From an uncultured Bacteroidales bacterium (GTDB taxonomy: Bacteria > Bacteroidota > Bacteroidia > Bacteroidales > UBA932): 64,000 nucleotides of DNA. Below the pieces are notes generated by a model. It ran no database searches. It saw nothing but the letters and a program-made list of their open reading frames with translations, and was not told where the DNA came from. The first letter of the stretch is position 1. Each line of letters starts with the position of its first letter. Positions 1-7,839 of this stretch are shown in pieces. Location: assembly GCA_900319855.1 (NCBI GenBank), contig ONQC01000004.1:124001-188000 (forward strand), given 5' to 3'. The position numbers and the translations under genes were made by a program.

Positions 1-216
1 CTGCTGGCCATGGAAGCCGTGAAAGAAGGCGTTCCGATCCATACGCTGGTCGGCGATCCTTTTGAGGCGGGGAACGAAGTTTTCACGCATTTATGGGGAG
101 CCAAGAACATCGCGCGCAATGACAGGGGACAATGCCGGTTGCTGATCTTGTCTATGATGAACAAAATCAAGGAAGAAGATTCCTCGTTGTACGAAAAACT
201 CCGGAAACTCGTCTGA
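1..216 (+). CDS. 3' end of an unidentified protein (partial)
   Basis: The reading frame is open from the first base of the window and stops at 216, leaving the last 71 residues. It enters in frame at Leu-Leu-Ala, so the internal ATG at 10 is probably not the true start. The visible part looks like the C-terminal end of an alpha/beta enzyme: a hydrophobic strand (PIHTLVGDPF), a central stretch with Trp and Gly, then a charged helical tail. I do not recognise the family. A hairpin lies just over and after the stop, and the next gene is convergent, so this is the last gene of a rightward unit. Confidence 0.55.
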   Translation: MLAMEAVKEGVPIHTLVGDPFEAGNEVFTHLWGAKNIARNDRGQCRLLILSMMNKIKEEDSSLYEKLRKLV

Positions 217-227
217 GTTCCCGGAGT
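198..227. terminator. Hairpin between convergent genes
   Basis: The arms ACTCCGG (198-204) and CCGGAGT (221-227) enclose a second stem, AACTC/GAGTT, around a GTCT loop. A TTTATTTA stretch follows on the + strand. It overlaps the stop codon of the upstream gene and sits before the convergent stop at 246, so it could serve either strand. Confidence 0.5.
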
Positions 228-245
228 CATTTATTTACCCAAAGC

Positions 246-2501
246 TTATTCGGCCGGGGCGGCTTCTGCTGCTTCGGCCGATGCCGTTTCAGCGGCCGGC
301 GTGTCCGTAGCAGGAGCCTCGGCAACTTCTTCCGCTACCTGTTCGACCTGCTCGACCTGGGCCTTATGGCGCGGCAGGAACGGGATCTTGTCCAGGAACC
401 AGAGCGTGCCGAAGGCCAGCAGGGCAAGGACCAGCAGGGTCCACAAGAAGGTGCGCAGGTGGGCTTTGCGCCGGGCGGCCGGATCGACGGCTTTCAGGCG
501 CGGGAACTGGGCCAGGCTGGTCAGGTGGGAGCCGAACTTGATGCCGACGAAGGATTGCGCGTTGATGGCCCAGCCGTTGGCGTTGAGCATCGGGCCAAGG
601 TCACGTTTCTTGAGCTTGCGCCAGGCCATGAACATGGACGGGCCGGAGATGACCAGCATGAGGACGGCGATGATCAGCAGGATTTTCCAGAGGGACAGGG
701 CGGCCACGCCCTTGAAAATGGCGACCAGCGCCTGGGAAAGGTAGGCGACCGCCATGCCGATGGCGGCGAAGATACCGGCGAACTTGGCGATGTCGAAAGC
801 CGACTTCGGGGCGGCGGGCTTGCCGTCGGCAGGAGCGTTGGTGGCATTGTCCGCGGTAGCCGTCAGGTCGGCCAGTGACTTGTCGTTCTTCTCGGAGGCG
901 GACTTGTTGATCTTGTCGGAGATCCAGCGGCCGACTTTCTTGTACGGAGCCCAGAAGGCCTGGCGGACGCTGATCGGGTTGTCGACGATCTTGGTCACCG
1001 TGGCATCCCAATCGACGCCGTCGCGGTCATAGAAGACCGCATTGCGGCCCACGCGCAGGTCGTCCACGTCGCCGTCGGTCAGCACGGCTGCGATGTCCAT
1101 GTTCTTGCCGAGTTTCTTGCTGTGGCAGGCGCAGTAGAGGATGTACATCCCGCTGAGCCCGGCCATGTCGGCGTGCTTGCCCATGTCCTGGACCCGGATA
1201 CACAGGTCCGTAGAACGCTGGTCGATGTAGAGTCGACCGGCCTGGAAGATGGCCTTCCGTTCCGGATCGAGGCTGTAGAAGTCGCTGAATACGACGTAGT
1301 TGTTGAGGAAGCGGTAGAAGTTCTTGTAGAGCCGCAGCAGTTTGTCGACGGCTTCGATAGACAGGGCTTCTTCCTCCAGGGCCTTGTCCTGCTCCACAAG
1401 GGCGAGCAGGTCGGCCTTGCGGTCTTCCTTGAGGAGGGCTTCGACGGCTTCAAGACCAAGGTCTTCCACTTCCGCACCCTTCTTTTCGCCCATCCAGGCC
1501 GTGTACGGGCCGAATTTGGCAAGGACGCCCAGCCACTGGGCTTCGGTGATGCTTTCTTGTTTCGGGAAATCCACGTCGAGGACGAGGGCTTTCAGGGTGT
1601 CGAAAGCCCCCTGCCAGGCCGGGTTGAGGCCGCCCTTGAGGGGCAGGACCTGCTCATGGGTCGGACGGGCGAGGGGATAGGTGGCGATTTCATCGGCACG
1701 CAGCGAGAGGTTTTCCCCGCTGATGGCCCCGATCTTCTCGGCGGACACATCGACCGCGTCGGAAACGGCCTCGTCGAAGGAGATGAGCTTGCAGCGCATG
1801 AAATAGTCTGCGATCTTGTCCTTCAGTGAATTGCAGGCATCCAGTGCGGCAGCGGTATTGTCTCCGTACGGGAAGGCGTCCTTGCCGGCGGCTTCTTTCC
1901 ATGCCTTGAAATCGGCAGCAGCCGTGTAGAAGGCTTCGATGTGGTCGGCCGTGATGCCGTCGGCACCGCTACGGTCGGTCGCTTTCCCGATCTTCTCTGA
2001 AATGGTGGTGATCAGTGCGGCGAGTTTCTCATCGTCGCCTGCGGATGCGGGCGTGATGATGCCGTCGCCGTTGAACCGGGTCTCGGCGAAGATCTTGGTG
2101 TTGTCGGCGGTATCGTCCAGGCAGATGCTGTCTTTCTCCAGTTTGAGGTTGGAAAGAATCTGCTTGGCGGAAGCCAGGAGCTTGGCACCATTCTCGTTCT
2201 CCGTATTGAACGCGGAGAAGGGGATTTCGCTGTCGCCTTTGAGGAGAAGGTCCGGATCTTTGAGGATGCCGGTGAGCCACTGGGCCGTGGCGATGACTTC
2301 GTCGACGCGGATCCTTCCATCGCCGTCCGTGTCCATCAGGGCCAGGGTCTTTTCATCGAATTCCAGTCCGCTGACGGGACTGCTGAGCACGGTCCACAGC
2401 TTGCGGTCCAGTTCGCCGAGGTGGGCGATGTCGGCGCCGGAGGTGATTTTGACGCGGGCAGCTCCGCCCACGGAGCTGAATGTCCAATTGTACTTTTCCA
2501 T
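246..2501 (-). CDS. EF-hand domain membrane protein
   Basis: This 751-residue protein has an excellent EF-hand loop near residues 57-69 (DTDGDGRIRVDEV) and a second, looser one near 142-153 (RFNGDGIITPAS). It has no signal peptide. A long soluble, mostly helical region follows, and about three hydrophobic segments lie in the last 200 residues, one being a Leu/Ala-rich helix ahead of KIPFLPRHK. The tail is a low-complexity Ala/Glu/Pro stretch. It is therefore probably an inner-membrane protein with a large cytoplasmic Ca-binding-like part. It is the last gene of a leftward operon, 3 bp after the PatB-like gene. Related large EF-hand proteins of unknown role occur in Bacteroidetes. Ca binding is inferred from the loop only. 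Confidence 0.85.
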   Translation of the reverse strand: MEKYNWTFSSVGGAARVKITSGADIAHLGELDRKLWTVLSSPVSGLEFDEKTLALMDTDGDGRIRVDEVIATAQWLTGILKDPDLLLKGDSEIPFSAFNTENENGAKLLASAKQILSNLKLEKDSICLDDTADNTKIFAETRFNGDGIITPASAGDDEKLAALITTISEKIGKATDRSGADGITADHIEAFYTAAADFKAWKEAAGKDAFPYGDNTAAALDACNSLKDKIADYFMRCKLISFDEAVSDAVDVSAEKIGAISGENLSLRADEIATYPLARPTHEQVLPLKGGLNPAWQGAFDTLKALVLDVDFPKQESITEAQWLGVLAKFGPYTAWMGEKKGAEVEDLGLEAVEALLKEDRKADLLALVEQDKALEEEALSIEAVDKLLRLYKNFYRFLNNYVVFSDFYSLDPERKAIFQAGRLYIDQRSTDLCIRVQDMGKHADMAGLSGMYILYCACHSKKLGKNMDIAAVLTDGDVDDLRVGRNAVFYDRDGVDWDATVTKIVDNPISVRQAFWAPYKKVGRWISDKINKSASEKNDKSLADLTATADNATNAPADGKPAAPKSAFDIAKFAGIFAAIGMAVAYLSQALVAIFKGVAALSLWKILLIIAVLMLVISGPSMFMAWRKLKKRDLGPMLNANGWAINAQSFVGIKFGSHLTSLAQFPRLKAVDPAARRKAHLRTFLWTLLVLALLAFGTLWFLDKIPFLPRHKAQVEQVEQVAEEVAEAPATDTPAAETASAEAAEAAPAE

Positions 2502-2504
2502 ATA

Positions 2505-3674
2505 TCAGAGAGTTTGAAGATTATTCAGTCCTTGGTTGATTCGTTCGATCCCTTCCGCGAGCAGCGTCCTGGGGGTGGCCAGGTTAATGCGGATGAAACC
2601 TTCGGTACCGTACATCGTGCCGGCATTGACCCAGACCTTCTGATGCTCCAGCAGGCTTTCCTCGATTTTCTCCGAGGCGATGCCCAGTTTCCGGACGTCC
2701 ACCCAGGCGAGATAAGTCCCTTCCAGCTTGCAGAGGGGGAATCCCTGGGCCAGGTGTCCTTTCAGGTAATCGTAATTGCCCTGAATGTAGCCGTTCAGCG
2801 CATCCAGCCAGGCCGCCCCCTCGTCGCTGTAGGCAGCCTGGAGGGCGATGACGCCGAACGGATTGACATCGCAGATTTCGTTGATGTTGATGGCGCGGTC
2901 GATCCGGGCCCGCCACTGCGGATTGTCGGTGACGATGTTGGCGATCTGGAGACCGGCGGTATTAAAACTCTTGCTGGGGGAGCAGAGGGTGATGCTGCCG
3001 GATTGGTTGCCGGGGATGGAGGCATAGGGCGTATACCGGTAGCCCGGCATGACGATTTCACAGTGGATCTCGTCGCTGACGACGATGGTCCCGTGCCTGC
3101 GGGCGATCTCCCCGATGCGTCTCAGCTCTTCCGGCGTCCAGACCCGGCCGGCCGGGTTGTGGGGGTTGCAGAGCAGCAGCATGCGGGCCTGAGGGTCGGT
3201 GCATTTCCGCTCAAGGTCTTCGAAATCAAATCGGTAGGTCTGTCCTTCATAGCAAAGTGGACTGTCCAGGATCGTACAGCCATTGTTGCGGATCGAGGAG
3301 AAGAAGCAATTGTAGACCGGCGTCTGGACGATGACTTTCTCCCCGGGTTGCACCAGTGCTTTGATGACGGCCGACAAGGCGGGGACGACCCCTGAGGTGT
3401 ACTGGATCCAGTCCCGTTCGATGTGCCAGCCATGCCGTTGGGAGAACCAGCGGATGATGGACTGGTAATAGCTTTCGGGGACTTGGGTGTAGCCGAAGAT
3501 GCCGTGCTCCACGCGTTCCCGCAGGGCCTGGATGATGCAGGGCGCCGTAGGGAAATCCATGTCGGCGACCCACAGGGGAATGACTCCCTCCGGGCTGCCG
3601 GCCGGAGGCGCTGCATCCCATTTGTATGCGTTGGTCCCGCGGCGCGGGGTGACCTTGTCGAAATCGAAGGGCAT
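2505..3674 (-). CDS. MalY/PatB family PLP-dependent C-S lyase or aminotransferase
   Basis: This fold-type I PLP enzyme of 389 residues matches the MalY/PatB (cystathionine beta-lyase) family. The family opening (FDKVTPRRGTNAYKWD), the NPHNPAGRVW motif (170-179), SDEIHCEI (200-207, Asp for the PLP ring nitrogen) and the Schiff-base Lys235 in SPSKSFNTAG are all visible. The likely reaction is beta-elimination of cystathionine or cysteine-type substrates to pyruvate, ammonia and a thiol. Aminotransferase activity cannot be excluded from sequence. The protein is cytoplasmic and full length. It lies 5 bp after DUF3737 and 3 bp before the EF-hand gene in one leftward operon. Confidence 0.9.
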   Translation of the reverse strand: MPFDFDKVTPRRGTNAYKWDAAPPAGSPEGVIPLWVADMDFPTAPCIIQALRERVEHGIFGYTQVPESYYQSIIRWFSQRHGWHIERDWIQYTSGVVPALSAVIKALVQPGEKVIVQTPVYNCFFSSIRNNGCTILDSPLCYEGQTYRFDFEDLERKCTDPQARMLLLCNPHNPAGRVWTPEELRRIGEIARRHGTIVVSDEIHCEIVMPGYRYTPYASIPGNQSGSITLCSPSKSFNTAGLQIANIVTDNPQWRARIDRAININEICDVNPFGVIALQAAYSDEGAAWLDALNGYIQGNYDYLKGHLAQGFPLCKLEGTYLAWVDVRKLGIASEKIEESLLEHQKVWVNAGTMYGTEGFIRINLATPRTLLAEGIERINQGLNNLQTL

Positions 3675-3679
3675 GGGTT

Positions 3680-4522
3680 TTATCCGATTTGAATGTCGCA
3701 GTCGGCCGGAGCCTTGATGTTCTTGTCCAGGATCAGTTCCCCGCAGCTATCCACTTTGATGAAGCCGGTCCTGGGGTTCTTGATCGAAGGGATATGGCCT
3801 TTGACCGTGGCCTTGACATCGCTGTATTCGAAGGCGAGGTCGGCATCGTCGCCAAAGGTGCAGTCCTCCAGGACGAGGCCTTCCGCATAGCAGAGCGGCT
3901 GGCTGCCGGTGATGTGGCAGCGGACCAGGTGCAGGTTGCGGGAATGCCAGCCCAGGAACTCACCGTTGATCACGGAGTCGTAGACGGTCACGTTGTCCGT
4001 TTCCCAGAAGGCATCCTTGGTGTTGAGGATGGAATCGTGGATTTCCACGTTCTGCGTCCATTGGAAGGAATAGTTCCCGTTCAGTTTGAAGTTGCGGATG
4101 ACGATGTCGTGGCATTTCATGAAAATGTAGTCGGCCCGGTCGGCCCGGACGTTGTCCATCTCGATGTGGCCGCAGTGCCAGAAGGTCTCGGCCGCACCGT
4201 CGATGATGACGTTCCGAAGTTTCATCTGCTCCATCTCGCGGAACATCTTCGGGGCGTCGACGATGGTGTCTTCCATCAGCAGGTCACGGGAATACCACAG
4301 GGCGGCCCGGGCGCCGACCGTGAAGATGCAGTCCCGGACGATGAAGTGGTCGCAGCACCAGAAGGGGTATTTCCCTTCAAAGCGGCAGCGGGTGGCCGTG
4401 ATGTTCGCGGTTTCCTTGAGGGCGGATTCGCCTGCATGGATCACGACGTTCTCCAAGTTTAAGTCTTTTTCGCAATACAGCGGTCTTTCTCCGCCGAATT
4501 CCTGGTTTTTGATCTCTTTCAT
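3680..4522 (-). CDS. DUF3737 family right-handed beta-helix protein
   Basis: The protein has about 280 residues built of repeated short strands with regular aromatic, Asn and Cys positions (for example WYSRDLLMEDTIVDAPKMF). This is the pattern of the DUF3737 parallel beta-helix family, whose function is unknown. I chose the ATG at 4522 (MKEIKNQEFGGERPLY), the usual family opening. It lies one base after the stop of the MATE gene; an upstream ATG at 4537 would overlap that gene. There is no signal peptide, so it is probably cytoplasmic. The pairing with a MATE exporter and a C-S lyase suggests co-regulation but does not reveal its job. Confidence 0.88.
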   Translation of the reverse strand: MKEIKNQEFGGERPLYCEKDLNLENVVIHAGESALKETANITATRCRFEGKYPFWCCDHFIVRDCIFTVGARAALWYSRDLLMEDTIVDAPKMFREMEQMKLRNVIIDGAAETFWHCGHIEMDNVRADRADYIFMKCHDIVIRNFKLNGNYSFQWTQNVEIHDSILNTKDAFWETDNVTVYDSVINGEFLGWHSRNLHLVRCHITGSQPLCYAEGLVLEDCTFGDDADLAFEYSDVKATVKGHIPSIKNPRTGFIKVDSCGELILDKNIKAPADCDIQIG

Positions 4523-4523
4523 A

Positions 4524-5951
4524 TTATGTTTCAGCAATTCTGTGTTTCAGCCATTGTTTGCCGCTGACCCGCCAGATGAAGAGCAGGCCGCGGACGTTGA
4601 GTTCGATGCACATGGCGATCCAATAGCCGGTCAGTCCGTAGACCGGGGTCAGGAAGATGGCCGGAATGATCCGGACCAGCCACATGCTCCCGAGGTTGAG
4701 TCCGCTCGGGACGAGGGTGTCGCCGGCACCGACGCAGGCGCCGTAGGCGACGATGGAAGCGGCGTAGCCGAGCTCGGCGAAAGCTTCGATCCGAAGGACT
4801 TTGGCGCCGAGGGCGACGACATCCGGGTCTACGCTGAGCACGCCCATGAGCTGCGGCGCGATGAGCCACATGACGACGGCGAGCACGCCCATCATGCCGA
4901 TGCCGAGGGCCATGGTGATCCGCGTGAAGCTGCGGACCAGCTCCCTCCGTCCGGCTCCGAGACTTTGTCCGACCAGGGTGGTGGCGGCGTCGCCCATGCC
5001 GTATCCCGGCATATAGACGAAACCTTCCGCCGTGATGGCGAAGGAGTTCGCCGCAATGGCGACGGGTCCCAGCGGGGCCACGATGACGGTGCTGGCGATA
5101 TGGGCTCCGCGCATGATCATATTCTGGACCCACATCGGCCCGGTGATGCCGAAGGCGTTTTTCAGGCAGACGCGGGTGGGACGGTAGGATACGCCTCTTT
5201 CATGGATGACGGCCAGCTCCTTGGAGCGGACGAGCAGGAACCAGAGCATCAGGCCGGCGGTGATGAGTTCCGCCAGTCCGGTGCCGAGGGCCGCTCCTTT
5301 TACGCCCATGCCGGCCCCCGGAACGGTGATGCCGGCGATTTCCCGGGTCGGGAAGATCAGCAGGAAATTGAAGATGACGTCCAGCACGCACATCAGCACG
5401 TTCAGCAGGCTGGGAAGTTTCATGTTTCCGCTGCATTGGAGCATGCTGCTGCCGAAAAAGCCGAGCTGCATCGCGGGCAGGAACAGGATATAGGTCCGGA
5501 AATACGCGGAGGCTTCCCGGGTGATATCCGGACTGCCGCCGAGCCAGCGGGGAAGGGCGTCCGCGATGGACAGGCCGGCCAGGACGAGCAGGAGACTAAA
5601 CAGGGTCACGCTGGTCAGGCCCTGGCGCAAAACTTTCCGGGCGCCCATAAAATCATTGGAACCGATCAGGTGCGCGACCTGGACGGAAAAACCCTGCGAA
5701 GCCGCCATGGCGAAGCCGCCGAAGATCCAGGTGGTCGTGGAGACCAGACCGATGGAGGCGGCGGGACCGGCGCCGAGGCTGCCGACCATGGATGCATCGA
5801 TGAATTGGAGAAGGATGGAGGCGAGCTGGGCGAGGATGGCCGGTCCGCAGAGCAGGAGCGTCAAGCGGACTTGCTGCCCCAGGGAAAGGGGAAGTTTGCC
5901 GCGGATGCGGCCCAGCAGGAAGTCCTTATTCTCCGTATTGCCCATAAACAT
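4524..5951 (-). CDS. MATE family multidrug/Na+ efflux transporter
   Basis: This 475-residue polytopic protein has about 12 hydrophobic segments in two similar halves. It shows typical MATE features: a short polar N-terminus, GPAILAQLASILLQFIDASMVGSLG in the first helix pair, and Gly/Pro-rich helices with Gln and Asn. It should export cationic compounds using an ion gradient; the substrate is unknown. It is the first gene of the leftward operon MATE, DUF3737, PatB-like, EF-hand. Two starts are possible, ATG at 5951 and ATG at 5945. A -7 promoter box at 5953-5960 lies so close that only 5945 would sit inside the transcript. Confidence 0.92.
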   Translation of the reverse strand: MFMGNTENKDFLLGRIRGKLPLSLGQQVRLTLLLCGPAILAQLASILLQFIDASMVGSLGAGPAASIGLVSTTTWIFGGFAMAASQGFSVQVAHLIGSNDFMGARKVLRQGLTSVTLFSLLLVLAGLSIADALPRWLGGSPDITREASAYFRTYILFLPAMQLGFFGSSMLQCSGNMKLPSLLNVLMCVLDVIFNFLLIFPTREIAGITVPGAGMGVKGAALGTGLAELITAGLMLWFLLVRSKELAVIHERGVSYRPTRVCLKNAFGITGPMWVQNMIMRGAHIASTVIVAPLGPVAIAANSFAITAEGFVYMPGYGMGDAATTLVGQSLGAGRRELVRSFTRITMALGIGMMGVLAVVMWLIAPQLMGVLSVDPDVVALGAKVLRIEAFAELGYAASIVAYGACVGAGDTLVPSGLNLGSMWLVRIIPAIFLTPVYGLTGYWIAMCIELNVRGLLFIWRVSGKQWLKHRIAET

Positions 5952-5952
5952 A

Positions 5953-5960
5953 CAAATTTA
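5953..5960 (-). promoter_or_regulatory. Possible -7 box TAAATTTG of the MATE operon
   Basis: There is an exact match to the Bacteroidetes TAnnTTTG box on the minus strand, directly before the MATE start. No TTG is found at the expected -33 distance, so the support is weak. Confidence 0.35.
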
Positions 5961-6019
5961 AAGATAAAACGGGGATTTTCGAGGGATTTACTGCTTTTTT
6001 GGCCTGCGTCTAAAAAAGA

Positions 6020-6156
6020 TTTGTGATTGTCGGAAAAAATTTGCATTTTTGCGCTTGCAATAGATAGAACGCATTCGCGTTGTTTCATATTGGTTAGTTA
6101 TCAGTTAGTGGTTATTAGTTAGCAACAAGGGGCTGCCGTGACGGTAACCCCTTGTT
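6020..6156 (+). ncRNA. Candidate small RNA with its own promoter
   Basis: On the + strand TTTG (6020-6023), 20 bases, then CATTTTTG (6044-6051, 7 of 8 to consensus) form a good promoter, but no rightward gene follows. Downstream are a small hairpin AACGC/GCGTT (6068-6081), GTTAGT-like direct repeats (about 6093-6122), and a strong hairpin with arms AACAAGGGG (6124-6132) and CCCCTTGTT (6148-6156) plus an inner CCG/CGG stem. No T-run follows. The rest of 5961-6248 shows no gene. It may be a small RNA of about 100 bases or a leader left from a lost gene. Confidence 0.35.
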
Positions 6157-6248
6157 CATGTTCAAGTGTCAGTCTCTTTGTTTTAGGTATCTTGAAACGG
6201 CTCTTTTCAAGAAGATGAAATAGATCAATTCCAAGAATAACAACACTC

Positions 6249-6602
6249 TCAATACGCTATTTTTTTAGAGAACGTAATTTGAGAATAATCTACTCCTAAT
6301 ACCATAAGTATGAGATGCAAAAGAAATCCAAGCATCACGATGACGAAGCAAAAAGCCACTATGGTGGTAACGGTTTTGCGCCTGATGTGGCGGATGTCTT
6401 CGTTTTCAACTATCTCTTCGGAAAATGGTGCGATGAGGGCCGACCCCATGACGGACAGTACAAGAATTAGCGTAATCACTTGATTGGCTGGATCGGGAAT
6501 TGATACGCCAGCCATCGTCACTGCGGTATAAATGATAGAAATCAGGTAATTTGTCACAAATACACCGATAGAAGTTTTGTTTATCCTGTGTGAGAAAAGC
6601 AT
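6249..6602 (-). CDS. Small membrane protein, unknown
   Basis: The 117-residue protein has three hydrophobic segments (around residues 14-33, 40-60 and 80-104) separated by short loops, one with the acidic run SEEIVENEDIRH. It has no signal-peptide cleavage site, so it is probably an inner-membrane protein. It lies 36 bp after the lipoprotein gene on the same strand and may be co-transcribed from the promoter near 7300. The base composition is clearly AT-richer than the surroundings, which suggests acquired DNA. I do not recognise the family. Confidence 0.6.
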   Translation of the reverse strand: MLFSHRINKTSIGVFVTNYLISIIYTAVTMAGVSIPDPANQVITLILVLSVMGSALIAPFSEEIVENEDIRHIRRKTVTTIVAFCFVIVMLGFLLHLILMVLGVDYSQITFSKKIAY

Positions 6603-6638
6603 TGTCTGATGTCAATTAGAAATACAATTGAGTTGCTA

Positions 6639-7178
6639 TTATCGAGTACAGTCGATGGCTGCTACAATCAGGGCTATTGTCTCACACGGAACCCACTCAC
6701 AAGTTGCACGGCCGATAGGCCCTTCGTTCATAGTTTCTGATATCTCATTTGCTTCACGCACAACGCAGTCTTTCCATTTTTCCCCTTCCTTCTTTGCTTT
6801 TGTAGTTGGTCCTTCCGTATAAATGTTATATTGTAAACCCGGGGAGACGATAAAATCCAAGACAATCTCTTTGTAGAGTGTTGAAGTAGAGATCAAGGTC
6901 CCGTCAGGGAAGTAAGTCTCAAAAAAGGAAAAGCCATTCTCATCTTTCTTTTCGACGCCATATAAAGTAATGGACGTGGATTGATATTCACCGGTAATCG
7001 TGAATGACTCGTTTTCATTGAATGATTTGGTATCAAAGGTGCTCCCTTTTAAGATTGTGAAATGTACTTCTCCTCTGTCGAATTCTTTTTTCTCGAGACT
7101 AAAGGAGGATTCAAGAGATTCTCGATTGCATGAAACCGATGCAAGAGAAATGAGCATAAGCCAGAAAAACCTCTTCAT
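6639..7178 (-). CDS. Lipoprotein of unknown function
   Basis: The 179-residue protein starts with a lipoprotein signal (MKRFFWLMLISLASVSC, lipid Cys17). The mature part is mostly beta-strand-like, with SITLYGVEKKDENGF and a Thr-Lys-Ala-Lys-Lys segment, and ends with a Cys-containing tail (VPCETIALIVAAIDC). It is probably anchored in the outer membrane. The gene is AT-rich compared with its neighbours and forms a pair with the small membrane protein downstream. I do not recognise the family. Confidence 0.7.
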   Translation of the reverse strand: MKRFFWLMLISLASVSCNRESLESSFSLEKKEFDRGEVHFTILKGSTFDTKSFNENESFTITGEYQSTSITLYGVEKKDENGFSFFETYFPDGTLISTSTLYKEIVLDFIVSPGLQYNIYTEGPTTKAKKEGEKWKDCVVREANEISETMNEGPIGRATCEWVPCETIALIVAAIDCTR

Positions 7179-7297
7179 GATTTAGTAATTTAATAAAGCT
7201 AATAAATGGTTAAGAGGGGGGCAAAAGTGGCAGTTGGTTTATTATCTTAACGAATACAGGGTTGCAAAGCGTGTGATTGACTTAGCACTGTCCGTAT

Positions 7298-7328
7298 CAA
7301 ATATAATACGTTATTGGGAATAATCCAA
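7298..7328 (-). promoter_or_regulatory. Promoter for the lipoprotein/membrane protein pair
   Basis: On the minus strand a TTG (7326-7328), a 20-base spacer and TATATTTG (7298-7305) match the Bacteroidetes promoter exactly. Transcription would start near 7295, giving a leader of about 115 bases before the ATG at 7178. Confidence 0.6.
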
Positions 7329-7456
7329 AAAAATGTTCGATCAATCTTTTTTCAATTGTGGTTATGTGGGCATAGTGGCGGACAGCAAGGTTTCCAGTTG
7401 GGATCCTTGAGTGTAAGTAGTGTCCCGGAAAGGGGTGGACTACTGACAAAAACCGG
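7329..7456. other. Intergenic stretch without a gene
   Basis: I see no coding pattern here. The only structure is an imperfect inverted repeat, AGTAGTGTCC (7416-7425) against GGACTACT (7437-7444). It could be a weak terminator for the HEAIH gene or the edge of a lost element. Confidence 0.3.
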
Positions 7457-7804
7457 TCATGTGATAGTTTGCGTCTTTCGCCACTGTGCGAAGGGCCGGC
7501 GGCGGGAAAGGTAGTCCGGGTCGAGTTCATGGGCGCGGGCTTCCCGCTCGAAACTGAGTCCGCGGTAAGCGGTCCGGGTGTGGAATAACAGGCGCCAGAT
7601 CCATTCCAGAAAATACAGCAGATAAAACCCGAAGAAACCCAGTTCGCGCATCTGGGCGGTATGGATGGCTTCATGACGCAGGAGGAGGATCCTGCTCTGC
7701 GTGTCGATCCGGTACCAGATTTCTTTGCGGACGAAGATGAGGCCGAAGAGGTTCAGACCCAGAAAACCGGGGAAGGGGATGACTGTGTTCTTAATGACTT
7801 TCAA
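7457..7804 (-). CDS. Conserved HEAIH-motif membrane protein
   Basis: The protein has about 115 residues and carries HEAIHTAQMRELG, a zinc-metalloprotease-like HExxH motif next to a hydrophobic aromatic segment (FFGFYLLYFLEWIWRLLF). An Arg/Glu-rich tail follows (SFEREARAHELDPDYL). I take TTG at 7804 as the start because Bacteroidetes relatives I remember open with a KxIKNxxIPF-like stretch, which begins there. An upstream ATG would run into the tmRNA gene. AAAGGAG lies immediately before the TTG, but mostly inside a hairpin stem. Proteolytic activity is not proven; the region has too few residues for a full protease domain. It lies just downstream of ssrA on the same strand. Confidence 0.65.
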   Translation of the reverse strand: MKVIKNTVIPFPGFLGLNLFGLIFVRKEIWYRIDTQSRILLLRHEAIHTAQMRELGFFGFYLLYFLEWIWRLLFHTRTAYRGLSFEREARAHELDPDYLSRRRPFAQWRKTQTIT

Positions 7805-7823
7805 CTCCTTTCCCGGTTTTCTG
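7760..7823 (-). repeat. 17-bp inverted repeat around the start of the HEAIH gene
   Basis: The arms at 7760-7776 and 7807-7823 match at 16 of 17 positions and enclose a 30-base loop. The TTG start (7804) lies in the loop and the AAAGG part of the ribosome-binding site lies in the stem. It may hide the start site or act as a processing or stop signal behind ssrA. Confidence 0.6.
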
Positions 7824-7839
7824 TTTGTTAAAAAGATTG

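Noticed and set aside
4152-6026. Rightward frame of 624 codons over MATE and DUF3737
   Set aside because: Asp/Gly/Glu/Ala/His-rich, no domain; antisense to two clear genes.
7371-7456. Possible end of an insertion sequence
   Set aside because: The AGTAG/CTACT inverted repeat is short and imperfect, and there is no transposase fragment or target duplication.
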